This document shows, one piece after another, positions 1 through 10,400 of a stretch of 64,000 bases of DNA. The DNA lies in NCBI RefSeq assembly GCF_000013745.1, contig NC_007925.1, positions 2,232,001 to 2,296,000 of the forward strand. Reading direction: 5' to 3'. Position 1 is the stretch's first letter. Every line of letters starts with the position of its first letter. The DNA comes from Rhodopseudomonas_A palustris_F. Lineage in GTDB: Bacteria > Pseudomonadota > Alphaproteobacteria > Rhizobiales > Xanthobacteraceae. The notes beneath the pieces were generated by a model, which saw only the letters and a program-made list of their open reading frames with translations, did no database searches and was not told the origin of the DNA. The position numbers and the translations under genes are program-made.

Positions 1-934
1 CTGTGCCTCGACCGCGATGAGCGCCGTGGCGCATGCCACGCTGGCGGCGCTGCCGATTTTCCTCGGCGGCTCCGAGCGGCTCAAGCGACGGTTGCTCCCG
101 GCTTTGATCGGCGGCGACGCCATCGGTGCCTTCGCCATGACCGAAGCCGGTAGTGGCTCCGACATCGCCGCGACCGCGACCACTGCGAAGGAGGCCGGCG
201 ACCATTATCTTCTCAACGGCGCGAAGGTTTTCATCACCAACGCCAATGTCGCCGACGTGGCCGTGGTGGTGGCTAAGACGTCACCGGCCGCCGGCATCCT
301 CGGACTGAGCCTGTTTGCGGTCGAGAAAGGGATGCCGGGATTCCAGACGTCGGGGCGGCGCGAGCGAAAGCTCGGCATGCGGGCCTCCGACACCGGCGAA
401 CTCGCGTTTACCGATGTCCGGGTTCCCAAGGACAATTTGATCGGACGCCGGAACGGCGGCTTCGCGATCCTGCAGCAGACATTGCCGGCGGCCCGGCTCG
501 ACATGGCTGCGATCGCCATCGGAATTTCCGAGCGGGCCCGGGATCTTTGCGTCGACCATGCGGTCGGCCGGCGGCAATTCGGCAAGCCGATCGGCCGCTT
601 CCAACTGGTGCAGCGGATGCTCGCCGACATGGAGACCAGTATCGACGCCGCCAATCTGCTGCTGGCGCACGGCCTCGAACTACGCGATCGCGGGCTGCCG
701 CTGGCCAAGGTGGCGTCGGAGGCGAAGTTGTTCGCCTCCGAGATGGCGGTCGAGATCACCCGCAACGCGATCCAGATTCACGGCGCCGCCGGCTATTCCA
801 GGGACCTGCCGCTGGAGCGGCTGTATCGCGACGCCAAGCTGACCGAGATCGGCGACGGCACATCGGAAATCCAGCGTCTGATCATCGCCGACGAGATGAT
901 CAAGGCGCGTTCGCCCCGGATTCCGGGTCGGTGA
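1..934 (+). CDS. Acyl-CoA dehydrogenase family protein, 5' end cut by window
   Basis: The frame is open from base 2, so the gene starts outside the window and only about 310 C-terminal residues are seen. Family signatures are the FAD/substrate motif AMTEAGSGSD, the middle beta domain, and the C-terminal helical bundle ending in RDAKLTEIGDGTSEIQR. Flavin-dependent acyl-CoA dehydrogenases make alpha,beta-double bonds in acyl thioesters. In many members the catalytic base is the Glu of a GEGT motif; here the same place reads GDGT, an Asp. The stop lies 12 bases before the first NRPS gene, so it probably belongs to that operon and may desaturate an acyl-CoA or carrier-bound substrate. The family call is firm; the substrate is unknown. 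Confidence 0.9.
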   Translation, partial: CASTAMSAVAHATLAALPIFLGGSERLKRRLLPALIGGDAIGAFAMTEAGSGSDIAATATTAKEAGDHYLLNGAKVFITNANVADVAVVVAKTSPAAGILGLSLFAVEKGMPGFQTSGRRERKLGMRASDTGELAFTDVRVPKDNLIGRRNGGFAILQQTLPAARLDMAAIAIGISERARDLCVDHAVGRRQFGKPIGRFQLVQRMLADMETSIDAANLLLAHGLELRDRGLPLAKVASEAKLFASEMAVEITRNAIQIHGAAGYSRDLPLERLYRDAKLTEIGDGTSEIQRLIIADEMIKARSPRIPGR

Positions 935-946
935 AGGGAGACGGGG

Positions 947-3900
947 ATGCCCACCATCAATATCGCGAACCGGAATCTCGCGCAGGCGTCGGACACGGCG
1001 CTGTATCCGCTGTCGTTTCAGCAGGAACGCATCTTCTATCTGGACGAGATCTCGCCGCAGAAATCGATCTGGACCCGGGCATCGTGCCGGCGGCTGTCCG
1101 GCGTGCTCGACATCGATGCCCTGAAAGATGCGGTCGCGGCGCTGATCGATCGCCACGCCGCGCTTCGCACCCGGATCACCCTCGTCGACGGCACGCTGTT
1201 CCAATCACGGCTCGACGGCGCCGACGGCAGCTTCGCGTTCGTCGATCGTTCTGCCGGCCCGGACCGCGGCGGCGCCGACCGCTTTGCGGCCTTTGAAGCC
1301 GAAGCGCAGAGCCTGCTGAACCAGGAGTACGGGCGTTGCTTCACGCTCGACGGCGGCCGGCTTTTCAAGGTTGTGCTGGTGCGCTGGTCGGACCAGGAGT
1401 GGCAACTCATCCTGAAGCTGCATCACGTCATTTCCGACGCCATCACGATACGCATTCTGTGGAATGACCTGAAACGTCTCTACAATGCGCGGCGGGTCGG
1501 CGCCGGCGACCCGGCGCCGCTCGACCTCGATTATGTCGACTACGCGAGTTGGCTGAGAGACCGCTTCTCCGAGCGCAACACCCACGAATTGGAGGCCTAT
1601 TGGCTGTCACAGTTCGCCGACAAGCCGCCGGAGCTCGATCTTCCCACCGACCTTCCGACGCCGCCGCAGCTGTCATTTCGCGGCGCCGTGGAATCGCGCC
1701 CGCTGTCGCCCGATTTCGTCGCCCGGCTGCAGTCGTTCAGCCTGAAGCATCGCGTCGTCCCGTTCTCGACGATGCTCGGCGCGCAGGCTCTGCTGCTGTG
1801 CAAATATTGCCGGCAGGACGACATCATCATCGGGACGGTGTTCTCCGGGCGGCACCATGATCCCAGGCTGAAGGCGCTCGCCGGCTTCTTCGCCAGCAGC
1901 GTCGCGCTGCGGCTGCGGGTCGACCCGCAGGCCTGCGTCAGCGACTTCGTGCGCCAGGTCCACGACCGCGTGACCGGCGCCCATCGCATGCAGGATTATC
2001 CGCTCGAACGTCTCGTCGACCGCCTCGCGCTGGATCGCGAACATCGCCGCAATCCGCTGTTCCGGGCGATGTTCAACATGGTCACCGACTTCGAGCCGAC
2101 CCACGCGTTCAGCGGCATTCGCAGCGAGCGCGCGCTGGAGCCTGAGATCACCGCGACGCAGGTCGACCTGCTGCTCGATTTCCACACGGGTCCGGATGCC
2201 GCCGAGCTGCGCCTCGAATACAATACCGAGCTGTTCGAGCCGCGCAGCATCCGGCGCATTCTCCACCACTACGAGGTGCTGCTCACCGCGATGATCGAGC
2301 GCCCGGACGCAATCCTGCGCGATCTGTCGATGCTCGACGCGGACGAGCGGCAACTGGTCCGTTCGTTTGCCGAAGGCAAGGTGGTCCCGGCGGCGCCCGG
2401 CCGCGGCATCGTCGGCCTGTTGGAACACCGCGCGGCGCGCAGCCCCGACCAGCCGGCATTGCTCTGGTCCGCCGGCACGCTCAGCTGCGGCGAGGTCAAT
2501 CGCAAGGCCAACCAGCTGGCCGCCACGCTGGTCGAGGCCGGTGTCGCCGAAGGCGACATCGTTGCGGTCTTGCTCGAACGCTCGCCCGAGATGGTCGTGG
2601 CGATCCTGGCGGTGCTGAAGGCCGGCGCGGCCTACCTGCCGATCGATCCGAGCTTTCCGCCGCAGCGGATCGATTTCATCCTGAAGGATGGCGGCGTCCG
2701 CTGCCTGCTGGCGGCGAGCGAGTCGCCATCCGATCCGCAGGGCCAGCGAGGCCCGCTGCCGGTGATCCGCGTCGACGATGCGGCGTCCTACGCCGGACCC
2801 GGCATCGATCCGGACCACAGCTTCGACCCTGAACGGGCAGCCTATGTGATCTACACCTCGGGCTCGACCGGCCATCCGAAAGGGGTGGTGGTCAGCCATC
2901 GCGCCTTGATGAATACGCTCGAATTCCTGGAGGCGAGCTATCCGCTGGCCGGCAAGACGATCCTGTTCAAGACCAACTTTACATTCGACGTGTCGGCCGC
3001 CGAACTGTTCGGCTGGCTGTTCGACAACGGCCGGCTCGCGGTGCTCGACCTTGGCGCCGAGCGCGACAGCCGCGCTCTGCTCGAGGCCATCGAAAAATTT
3101 GCGGTGACGCACGTCAATTTCGTGCCTTCGATGCTGGACGTGCTGTTGGAGAGCCAGCCGGCGGGCGCCGCGTCGCCGTTGGATCGGCTTCGCTACGTCT
3201 TCGCCGCCGGCGAGGCGCTGAAGCCCGACCTGGTGAATCGCTTCCATCGCCTGGTTCCCAAGGTCCGGCTCGAAAACCTGTACGGTCCAACCGAGGCCGC
3301 GATCTACGCCACCTATCATTCCCTGCCGCGCGGGGCGGAGGCGACCTCGGTCCCGATCGGCAGGCCGATTTCCAACACCGGCGCGCATATTCTTGACGAG
3401 GCGCTTCGTCCGGTTCCGGTTGGTGTGATCGGCGAATTGTGCCTGTCCGGCGTCGGGCTCGCGACGGAATACCTGACCCGGCCAGACCTGACGGCAGAGC
3501 GATTCTGCCCGAGCCCCGATTTGGCGGGGCGCCGCCTGTACCGCACCGGCGACCTCGCGAAATGGGGCGACGACGGGCTGATCTACTACCTCGGCCGCGC
3601 CGACAGGCAAGTCAAAATCCGCGGCTTCCGTGTCGAGGTCGCGGAGGTCGAGCAGAAATTGCGAGCCTGCGACGGCATAGCCGAGGCCGCCGTGACCGTC
3701 AGGAGCGACGCGTTTGGCCAGAACAGCCTGGTCGCCTATCTCGCCTTCGACAAAGATCGTCCGACCTCGATCGAGCGGATTTCGAGCGACCTGGTCGGAT
3801 GGCTGCCAGGTTTCATGATTCCCGAAGCGTTTGTGCCGCTCGACCGCCTGCCACGGCTGCCGAGCGGCAAGATCGACATCCGACGCCTGCCGGCCCCGAC

Positions 3901-4258
3901 CCTGACCGGCGCGCCGGCGACCCCGGCGCAACGCGCGGCGACCGAGCTCGAACGCAAGATCATCGCAATCGCCGAAGACTTGCTCGACCTTCGCGGCCTG
4001 ACCCCCGCCAGCAATTTCTTCCACCTCGGAGGCAACTCGCTGCTGACGCTGCGTTTCATCGCCGCCCTCGACAAGGCGCTTGGCACTCGGCTGAGGGCGA
4101 TGGACTTTCTCCGGCTGCCGACCATCGCCGAGATCGCCGTGCTGATCGAGCCGATGCTTCAGCGGCCATCGCCGATCAAGGATCGCATCGTCATCGTGCA
4201 GATTCCGGCGCGACCGGCGCCGGCCGGCGATATGTCCTGCCGGGACGGCTCGCCATGA
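947..4258 (+). CDS. Non-ribosomal peptide synthetase, one module (C-A-T)
   Basis: This 1103-residue protein has one complete module. The condensation domain covers about residues 17-440, with HHVISDA at 159-165 (the usual final Gly of HHxxxDG is Ala). The adenylation domain has YTSGSTG near 636, YGPTE, YRTGD and the A10 lysine K975. The carrier protein has LGGNS with phosphopantetheine-accepting S1031. The start ATG follows an AAGGGAG ribosome site. A C domain at the very N-terminus means that either an upstream acyl group or an upstream carrier supplies the donor. My hand-read ten-residue A-domain code is DVANFALIYK, which matches no code I know well, so the amino acid is unassigned. The stop overlaps the next start (ATGA). 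Confidence 0.95.
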   Translation: MPTINIANRNLAQASDTALYPLSFQQERIFYLDEISPQKSIWTRASCRRLSGVLDIDALKDAVAALIDRHAALRTRITLVDGTLFQSRLDGADGSFAFVDRSAGPDRGGADRFAAFEAEAQSLLNQEYGRCFTLDGGRLFKVVLVRWSDQEWQLILKLHHVISDAITIRILWNDLKRLYNARRVGAGDPAPLDLDYVDYASWLRDRFSERNTHELEAYWLSQFADKPPELDLPTDLPTPPQLSFRGAVESRPLSPDFVARLQSFSLKHRVVPFSTMLGAQALLLCKYCRQDDIIIGTVFSGRHHDPRLKALAGFFASSVALRLRVDPQACVSDFVRQVHDRVTGAHRMQDYPLERLVDRLALDREHRRNPLFRAMFNMVTDFEPTHAFSGIRSERALEPEITATQVDLLLDFHTGPDAAELRLEYNTELFEPRSIRRILHHYEVLLTAMIERPDAILRDLSMLDADERQLVRSFAEGKVVPAAPGRGIVGLLEHRAARSPDQPALLWSAGTLSCGEVNRKANQLAATLVEAGVAEGDIVAVLLERSPEMVVAILAVLKAGAAYLPIDPSFPPQRIDFILKDGGVRCLLAASESPSDPQGQRGPLPVIRVDDAASYAGPGIDPDHSFDPERAAYVIYTSGSTGHPKGVVVSHRALMNTLEFLEASYPLAGKTILFKTNFTFDVSAAELFGWLFDNGRLAVLDLGAERDSRALLEAIEKFAVTHVNFVPSMLDVLLESQPAGAASPLDRLRYVFAAGEALKPDLVNRFHRLVPKVRLENLYGPTEAAIYATYHSLPRGAEATSVPIGRPISNTGAHILDEALRPVPVGVIGELCLSGVGLATEYLTRPDLTAERFCPSPDLAGRRLYRTGDLAKWGDDGLIYYLGRADRQVKIRGFRVEVAEVEQKLRACDGIAEAAVTVRSDAFGQNSLVAYLAFDKDRPTSIERISSDLVGWLPGFMIPEAFVPLDRLPRLPSGKIDIRRLPAPTLTGAPATPAQRAATELERKIIAIAEDLLDLRGLTPASNFFHLGGNSLLTLRFIAALDKALGTRLRAMDFLRLPTIAEIAVLIEPMLQRPSPIKDRIVIVQIPARPAPAGDMSCRDGSP

Positions 4259-7200
4259 CCGCGATCGGGATTCGCAGATATCCGCCGATCCCGGCCGGCG
4301 ACCGGACCATTCCCTGTCCGCTGACCTTTCAGCAGGAGCGGGTTCTGCATTTCTGCGAGCTCGATCCCGGCAGCTCGATTTGGGACATCAACACCTGCAA
4401 ACGGCTGGTCGGCCAGTTCGACCTGCGGCGGCTGCGCCGGGCGGTCGACCTGTTGGCCGTTGCGCATGCCGTGCTGCGTACCCGGGTGTCACGGCGCGGC
4501 GAGCGCCCGGTGCAGAGCTTCGATCAGGATCTCAAACGCGCTGTCCGGCACATCGACGCGGCGGCGGCGGCCGGCCCCGACCGCGATGCCGCACTGGCCA
4601 GTGAGATCGCCGCGATCTGCCGGAATCCGATCACGCGATGGAGACCCGACGATGCGTTGTTCGAGGTGGTGCTGCTGACGCTCGGCCCGGACGATCAGGC
4701 GTTGCTGCTGCGGGTCCACCACATCATCGCGGACGCCGCCTCGGTGCTGATCCTGTGGCGGGACCTGACGTCGATCTACAACGCGCTGACCCGCGATGCG
4801 CCGGTCGCGGCATCGCCGACGACGCTGACTTATTCGGACTACGCGCGTTGGCAGCGCCGTCATTTCGATGCCGAGCGGACCTGCGAGCAGGAGGCCTATT
4901 GGCTGGCACGGTTCGAAAGCGAACCGCCGGCGCTCGATCTGCCCACCGATGCGGCGCCGTCGCCGGCGATGTCCTTGAACGGCGGATTGGAGATCGTTGC
5001 GATTCCGCTCCACCTGATCGAGGCGTTCCAGCGGCAGAGCTGGGAACAGCGCGTTCTGTTGTTTTCCAGCCTGTTCGCCGCTTACCTCGTGCTCTTGCAG
5101 AAGATCTGCCAGCAGCAGGACATCACCTCCGGCGTGCTGTTCTCGGGCCGGCACTACAGCGCTGAGCTTGCCAACACCGTCGGATTCTTCGTCAACATGG
5201 TGGCGGTGCGCGCCGACGTCCGCTTCGACGACACCTTCGAGCGGTTGGTGCAGGCGGTGCACGAACGGGTCGAAGAAGCCTATTTCATGCAGGACTATCC
5301 GTTCGAGCGGCTGATCCAGAGGCTGGCCCCGGCCCGCGGCAATGGCCGAATTCCGTTGGTTCAAACCATGTTCAACCTGGTGCCTGACCCCGAGGATACC
5401 ACGGAATTCGATGGCGTTGCGCAGGCTCGCTGGGTCGATGTCGCCACCCAGACCCAAGCGGTTCAGGTCGATCTGATCTTCGACATCCATTGGGGATCGG
5501 CGGGGGCGGAGATCCGGATCGAGCACAACACCGATATTTTCGAACGCGGCACGGTCGCCCGGTTGGGGCGCCACTACGTCACCTTGCTCGATCGGCTGGC
5601 GGGTGGCTGGGACATTGCTCTCGACCGTCTCGCCGTGGTCGGCGACGCCGAGGCGCGCCAATTGCTCGAAGGATGCAACCCGCCGCCGTCGCCTTTCGCC
5701 GCGCAGAGCTGCATCCACGAGCTGTTCGAGCAGCAGGTTCGTCTGCGGCCGGCGGCGATCGCGCTGGCCGATAGCAACGACCGGATCAGCTATGGCGACG
5801 CCGACCGAAAATCCAATCGGCTCGCCCGGTTGTTGCGGGCCCGCGGGGTCGGGCCGGACAGCATCGTCGCCGTCATCGGTCGCCGTTCGGTGGAGATGGT
5901 GCTCGGCGAACTCGCCGTCCTCAAGGCGGGCGGCGCCTACCTGCCGCTCGGCCGGGACAGCCCGAGCCGCCTTCTGGACGACATTCTGCGCGACGCGCGG
6001 CCGCAGGTCGTGATCATGCCGAACGATGATCGGCGCGACCTCGATCTCGACGTCCCGGTGCTGCGTCTGCGCGACGCCGAGGCTCCGGGCATCGATGATG
6101 GGCCGCTGGCACATGTGACCGGGCCGTCGAATCTCGCTTACGTCGTCTACACCTCGGGTTCGACGGGCAAACCCAAAGGCGTCATGGTCGAGCATCGCAG
6201 CGTCGTCAATCTCGTGACCAATGTCGATTATCTCGCATTCCGCCCGGACGACCGGATGCTTCAGACCGGGGCGCCCGCCTTCGATGCGACAACATTCGAG
6301 ATCTGGGGCGCCTTGCTCAACGGGCTGCCGCTCTACCAGATCGACGACGAGACCCTGCTGGACCACGCCGCGCTTGGCGAGCAGCTCGCCCGGCACGACA
6401 TTACGATCCTGTTTCTGGTTCCGGCGCTGCTCAACCAGTTCGCGGATGCCGACCCCGCGGTGTTCCGTCCGCTGCGCTATCTCATCACCGGCGGCGACGT
6501 GGCGTCGACCCGGCACATCGAGCGGATTCGCAGCGCCAACCCCCGGCTGACGCTGATCAACGCCTACGGTCCGAGCGAGAACACCACCTATTCGACTTGT
6601 CACGTGGTCGGTGGGGTCGAGCCGCGGACGATACCGATCGGCAAGCCGATCCCGAACGCGACGGCCTATGTCTTCGACCACGACATGCTGCTGACCCCGA
6701 TCGGCGTGGTCGGCGAGCTTTACGTCGGGGGCGTCGGCCTTGCGCGGGGCTATCTTCATCGTTCCGCACTCACCGCCGAGCGCTTCGTCATGAATCCCCA
6801 CGTGGCGGGGGAGCGGCTCTACCGCACCGGCGACCTGGTCCGCCGCCGTGCCGACGGGGTGCTGGAGTTCGTGGGCCGGGCCGACCGGCAGATCAAGATC
6901 CGGGGCTTCCGTATCGAGCCCGGCGAGATCGAGAACCGGCTTCTCGAGGACGGCCGGCTACGCGAGGCCTGCGTCGTCCCGGCCAAGGCCGACGACGGCG
7001 GCGTCTTCCTGTGCGCCTATTACATCGCCGCCGCCGACGTCGGCGCGCAGGAGTTGCGGCAGCGACTGGCGGCCCGGCTTCCGGCCTATATGCTGCCGTC
7101 CGCGTTTTGCCGCATCGATTTCATGCCGATGACCGAGAACGGCAAGATCGATTACGGCGCGCTGCCCGAGCCGCGGCTTTGGATGGCCGAGCCGCGGTCC

Positions 7201-7467
7201 GTCCGCGCCCCCGAGAGCGCGGCGGAAATCGCCATTGCGCGGGTCTGGGAAGAGTTGCTTGAGACCCGGAATGTCGGCGCGACCGCAAATTTTTTCGAGA
7301 TCGGAGGCCATTCCCTGAAAGCCAGCGCCCTGGCCTCGCGCCTGAGCAGGATGTTCGGACTGAAGATCACGCTCAGGAACGTGTTCGATGCGCCAACCGT
7401 AGCGGAATTGGCGCGGCTGGTCGGCTCACTGGCGCAAATGGAGCACCGAGATGGCGTCGCCGGTTGA
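4255..7467 (+). CDS. Non-ribosomal peptide synthetase, one module (C-A-T)
   Basis: The reading frame is open far upstream, but the start is set at 4255 because this ATG overlaps the previous stop and the protein then begins like its neighbour with a C domain (1070 residues). The C domain has HHIIADA at 155-161, again with Ala for the last Gly. The A domain has YTSGSTG at 632-638, YGPSE, YRTGD and A10 lysine K964. The carrier domain has IGGHS with S1020. The hand-read specificity code is DAFFIGATYK, closest among codes I remember to those for Ile and Val, so a branched aliphatic residue is likely but unproven. It ends 17 bases inside the start of the next NRPS gene, indicating translational coupling. 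Confidence 0.95.
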   Translation: MTAIGIRRYPPIPAGDRTIPCPLTFQQERVLHFCELDPGSSIWDINTCKRLVGQFDLRRLRRAVDLLAVAHAVLRTRVSRRGERPVQSFDQDLKRAVRHIDAAAAAGPDRDAALASEIAAICRNPITRWRPDDALFEVVLLTLGPDDQALLLRVHHIIADAASVLILWRDLTSIYNALTRDAPVAASPTTLTYSDYARWQRRHFDAERTCEQEAYWLARFESEPPALDLPTDAAPSPAMSLNGGLEIVAIPLHLIEAFQRQSWEQRVLLFSSLFAAYLVLLQKICQQQDITSGVLFSGRHYSAELANTVGFFVNMVAVRADVRFDDTFERLVQAVHERVEEAYFMQDYPFERLIQRLAPARGNGRIPLVQTMFNLVPDPEDTTEFDGVAQARWVDVATQTQAVQVDLIFDIHWGSAGAEIRIEHNTDIFERGTVARLGRHYVTLLDRLAGGWDIALDRLAVVGDAEARQLLEGCNPPPSPFAAQSCIHELFEQQVRLRPAAIALADSNDRISYGDADRKSNRLARLLRARGVGPDSIVAVIGRRSVEMVLGELAVLKAGGAYLPLGRDSPSRLLDDILRDARPQVVIMPNDDRRDLDLDVPVLRLRDAEAPGIDDGPLAHVTGPSNLAYVVYTSGSTGKPKGVMVEHRSVVNLVTNVDYLAFRPDDRMLQTGAPAFDATTFEIWGALLNGLPLYQIDDETLLDHAALGEQLARHDITILFLVPALLNQFADADPAVFRPLRYLITGGDVASTRHIERIRSANPRLTLINAYGPSENTTYSTCHVVGGVEPRTIPIGKPIPNATAYVFDHDMLLTPIGVVGELYVGGVGLARGYLHRSALTAERFVMNPHVAGERLYRTGDLVRRRADGVLEFVGRADRQIKIRGFRIEPGEIENRLLEDGRLREACVVPAKADDGGVFLCAYYIAAADVGAQELRQRLAARLPAYMLPSAFCRIDFMPMTENGKIDYGALPEPRLWMAEPRSVRAPESAAEIAIARVWEELLETRNVGATANFFEIGGHSLKASALASRLSRMFGLKITLRNVFDAPTVAELARLVGSLAQMEHRDGVAG

Positions 7468-10400
7468 GCAGGGCAACTATCCTGCGTCCGCGAACCAGAG
7501 GCGGATGTATGTCCTCAACCGGCTGTCGCCGGACAGTATCGCCTACAACGTGCCGGTCGCGATCCGGCTGAACGGCAAGCTCGATACGGCCCGACTGCAG
7601 GACGCGCTCACGGCGCTGGTGACGCGCCACGACAGCTTGAGGACGTCGTTCGGGATCGCTGACGAGACGATCATCCAGACGCGTCAGGCGCCGCTCCGCC
7701 TCCCGCTCGATGTCGAGAGGGCGCGCGGCAAGAGCGAGGTCGAAGCGATCAAGCGACGCTTCGTCCGGCCGTTCGATCTCAATCGCCCGCCGCTGCTGCG
7801 GGCCTGTCTGATCAGGCTGGGCTCGCTCAAGCACGTCCTCTTGCTCGATTTGCACCACATCATCTGCGACGGCGTGTCGATCGACATCCTGAGCGACGAA
7901 CTGGGCCGGCTGTATGACGGCCAGACGCTGCCTCCGCTGCCGGCCGACTACAAGGACTTCGCGCTGTGGCAGCGCGAGTTCGCCGGCAGCGAGGAAGCCG
8001 AGCAGCAGCAGAACTATTGGCTCCGCCTGCTCGAGGGCGAGCGGCCGGCGCTGAATCTGCCGACCGACTTCCCGCGGCCGAGCACGCAGTCGTTCGACGG
8101 CGACCGGGTGACGCTTCGCCCCAACCAGCGGCTCACCGCCGCGTTGCGCGAACTCGCAGCGCGCCACCGCGTGTCGATGTACATGTTGCTGCTCGCTACC
8201 TACTACGTCGTGCTCTCGAAATATACCGGCCAGGACGACCTGGTGGTCGGCACGCTCGCAGCCGGGCGCAACGCCGAACGGTTCCGAGGCGTGGTCGGCC
8301 TGTTCGTCAATACCCTTGCGCTGCGCAGCCGGCCTCGCGGCGAGCTCGCTTTCAGCGACTATCTGCAGCAGGTTCGCGACGAGTGCCTCGACGCATTCGA
8401 GAACCAGGACAGTCAGTTCGAAGATCTCGTCGATCGCATCGCGCCGCCGCGCGATCTCGGCCGCGGCCCGCTGTTCGACACGATGTTCACCGCGCTGTCC
8501 TCGAATGCAACGCCGACGGCCTATGGCGGCATCGAATTCAGCCCCTACGAGCTCGACTATGCGATCGCCAAGTTCGACCTCACCTTGACCGTGATCGAGC
8601 AACAGCACGGCGAGCTGAAATTCGATTTCGAGTATTGCACCGACCTGTTCCGTCGCGACACGATCGAACGCCTGTCTGCCCACTACGTCACGGCGCTCGA
8701 GGCCGTTGTGGCCGATCCCGCGATGCGGCTGCGCGACATCGACGTGTCGAGCGTCGACGAAAGGCGGGCCGTTGTCACGGGTTTGCCGCAGCCGACGGAG
8801 GCGGCGCAGAGCGTGGTGGAGCTGTTCGAAATCCAGGTTCGCACGAGCCCGGCGGCGCCCGCGATCGCCTGCGACGGCAAGACGGTCGACTACGCGACGC
8901 TCGACCGCCTCTCGAACGCGGTCGCGGCGCGGCTGCAGGCGGCCGGAGCGGGACGGGGGGCGATCGTCGGCCTCGTCGCCGCGCCGTCGATGGAAGCGGT
9001 CGCGGCGATCCTCGGCATCCTCAAGCTCGGCGCCGCATTCCTTCCGCTCGACCCGAGCACGCCGGCAGACCGCTTCCGGGCGATCGCGGCGGGGTCGGGG
9101 ATGGCGGTGGTGCTGCTGCCGACCGACGCCCATCCGCTCGCGGGCCTCGGTCCAGTGGATCTCACCCTCGACCGCGTCGCCAGCGACGTGGATGGCGACC
9201 TGTCGGACCGCGCGGCGGTGACCGGCGACGACCTTGCTTACGTGATCTACACCTCCGGCTCGACCGGCATGCCGAAGGGCGTGATGATCTCGCACCGCGC
9301 GCTCGCCAACTACGTCAGCTGGGCGGTGCGGACCTATATCGGCGACGCGCCGGCCGCCTTCGCGCTGCATTCGCCGCTTTCGGTCGATCTCACCATTACA
9401 TCTATTTTCGCGCCGCTGGTCTCGGGAAACCGGATCGTCGTTTACCGGAACGACGACGCCATGGGATTGATGCGGGATATTCTTCGCGACGATCAGATCG
9501 AGGTGCTCAAGCTGACTCCGACGCATCTGGCGTTGCTCGCCGAGACAATGCGCGATGGTGCTCCCGCCAACCGCCGGCTGCGCGCGCTGATCGTCGGCGG
9601 TGAGGATTTCAAGACCGGCCTGGCGAGGAAAGTCGATAGCGGCTTCGACGGTCGTGTCGAGCTCTACAACGAGTACGGACCGACCGAGGCGACGGTCGGC
9701 TGCATGATCTACAAATTCGACCCGGCGCTCGACAAGGCGGCGTCGGTACCGATCGGAACGGCGATCGATAATGTCGCGGTCCTGGTGCTCGACCGCTACG
9801 GGCTGCCGGTGCCGAGGGGAGCGATCGGCGAATTGCATATCGCCGGGGCCTGTCTGGCCGACGGCTACCTGAACAATCCGGAGATGACGGCCGAGCGGTT
9901 TGGCATGCAGCGTCTCGGCGGCCGCGAGATCCGTCTCTACAAGACCGGCGATCTTGCGCGCCTGCTGCCAAGCGGTGCGCTGGAATTCCTCGGGCGCAAC
10001 GACGACCAGGTCAAGCTGCGCGGCTTCCGGATCGAACTCGGAGAGATCGAGACGGCGTTGCTGCGCTGCCCCGGGGTGATCGATGCCGTAGTGTCGCCAC
10101 GGACCGACGCCGCCGGCGATGGCTATCTATGCGCCTATGTCGTCGCGGCCGGCGCGATCGAGACCGCCGACCTCCATCGTCGTCTGGCGCAGCGCCTGCC
10201 GGCGCACATGGTGCCGTCACGCGTGGTGATCGTCGATCGCCTTCCGATCGGGCGCAGCGGCAAGGTCGACCGCACAGCGCTGCCCGACCCGGGCGAGCCG
10301 ACCGGAAGCCGCAGTTCAGCCGCGCCCGGCACCGCGGTGGAATGCGCGATTGCCGCCATTTGGGAGCAGGTGCTGGGCGTTCAGCGGATCGGGCTCGACG

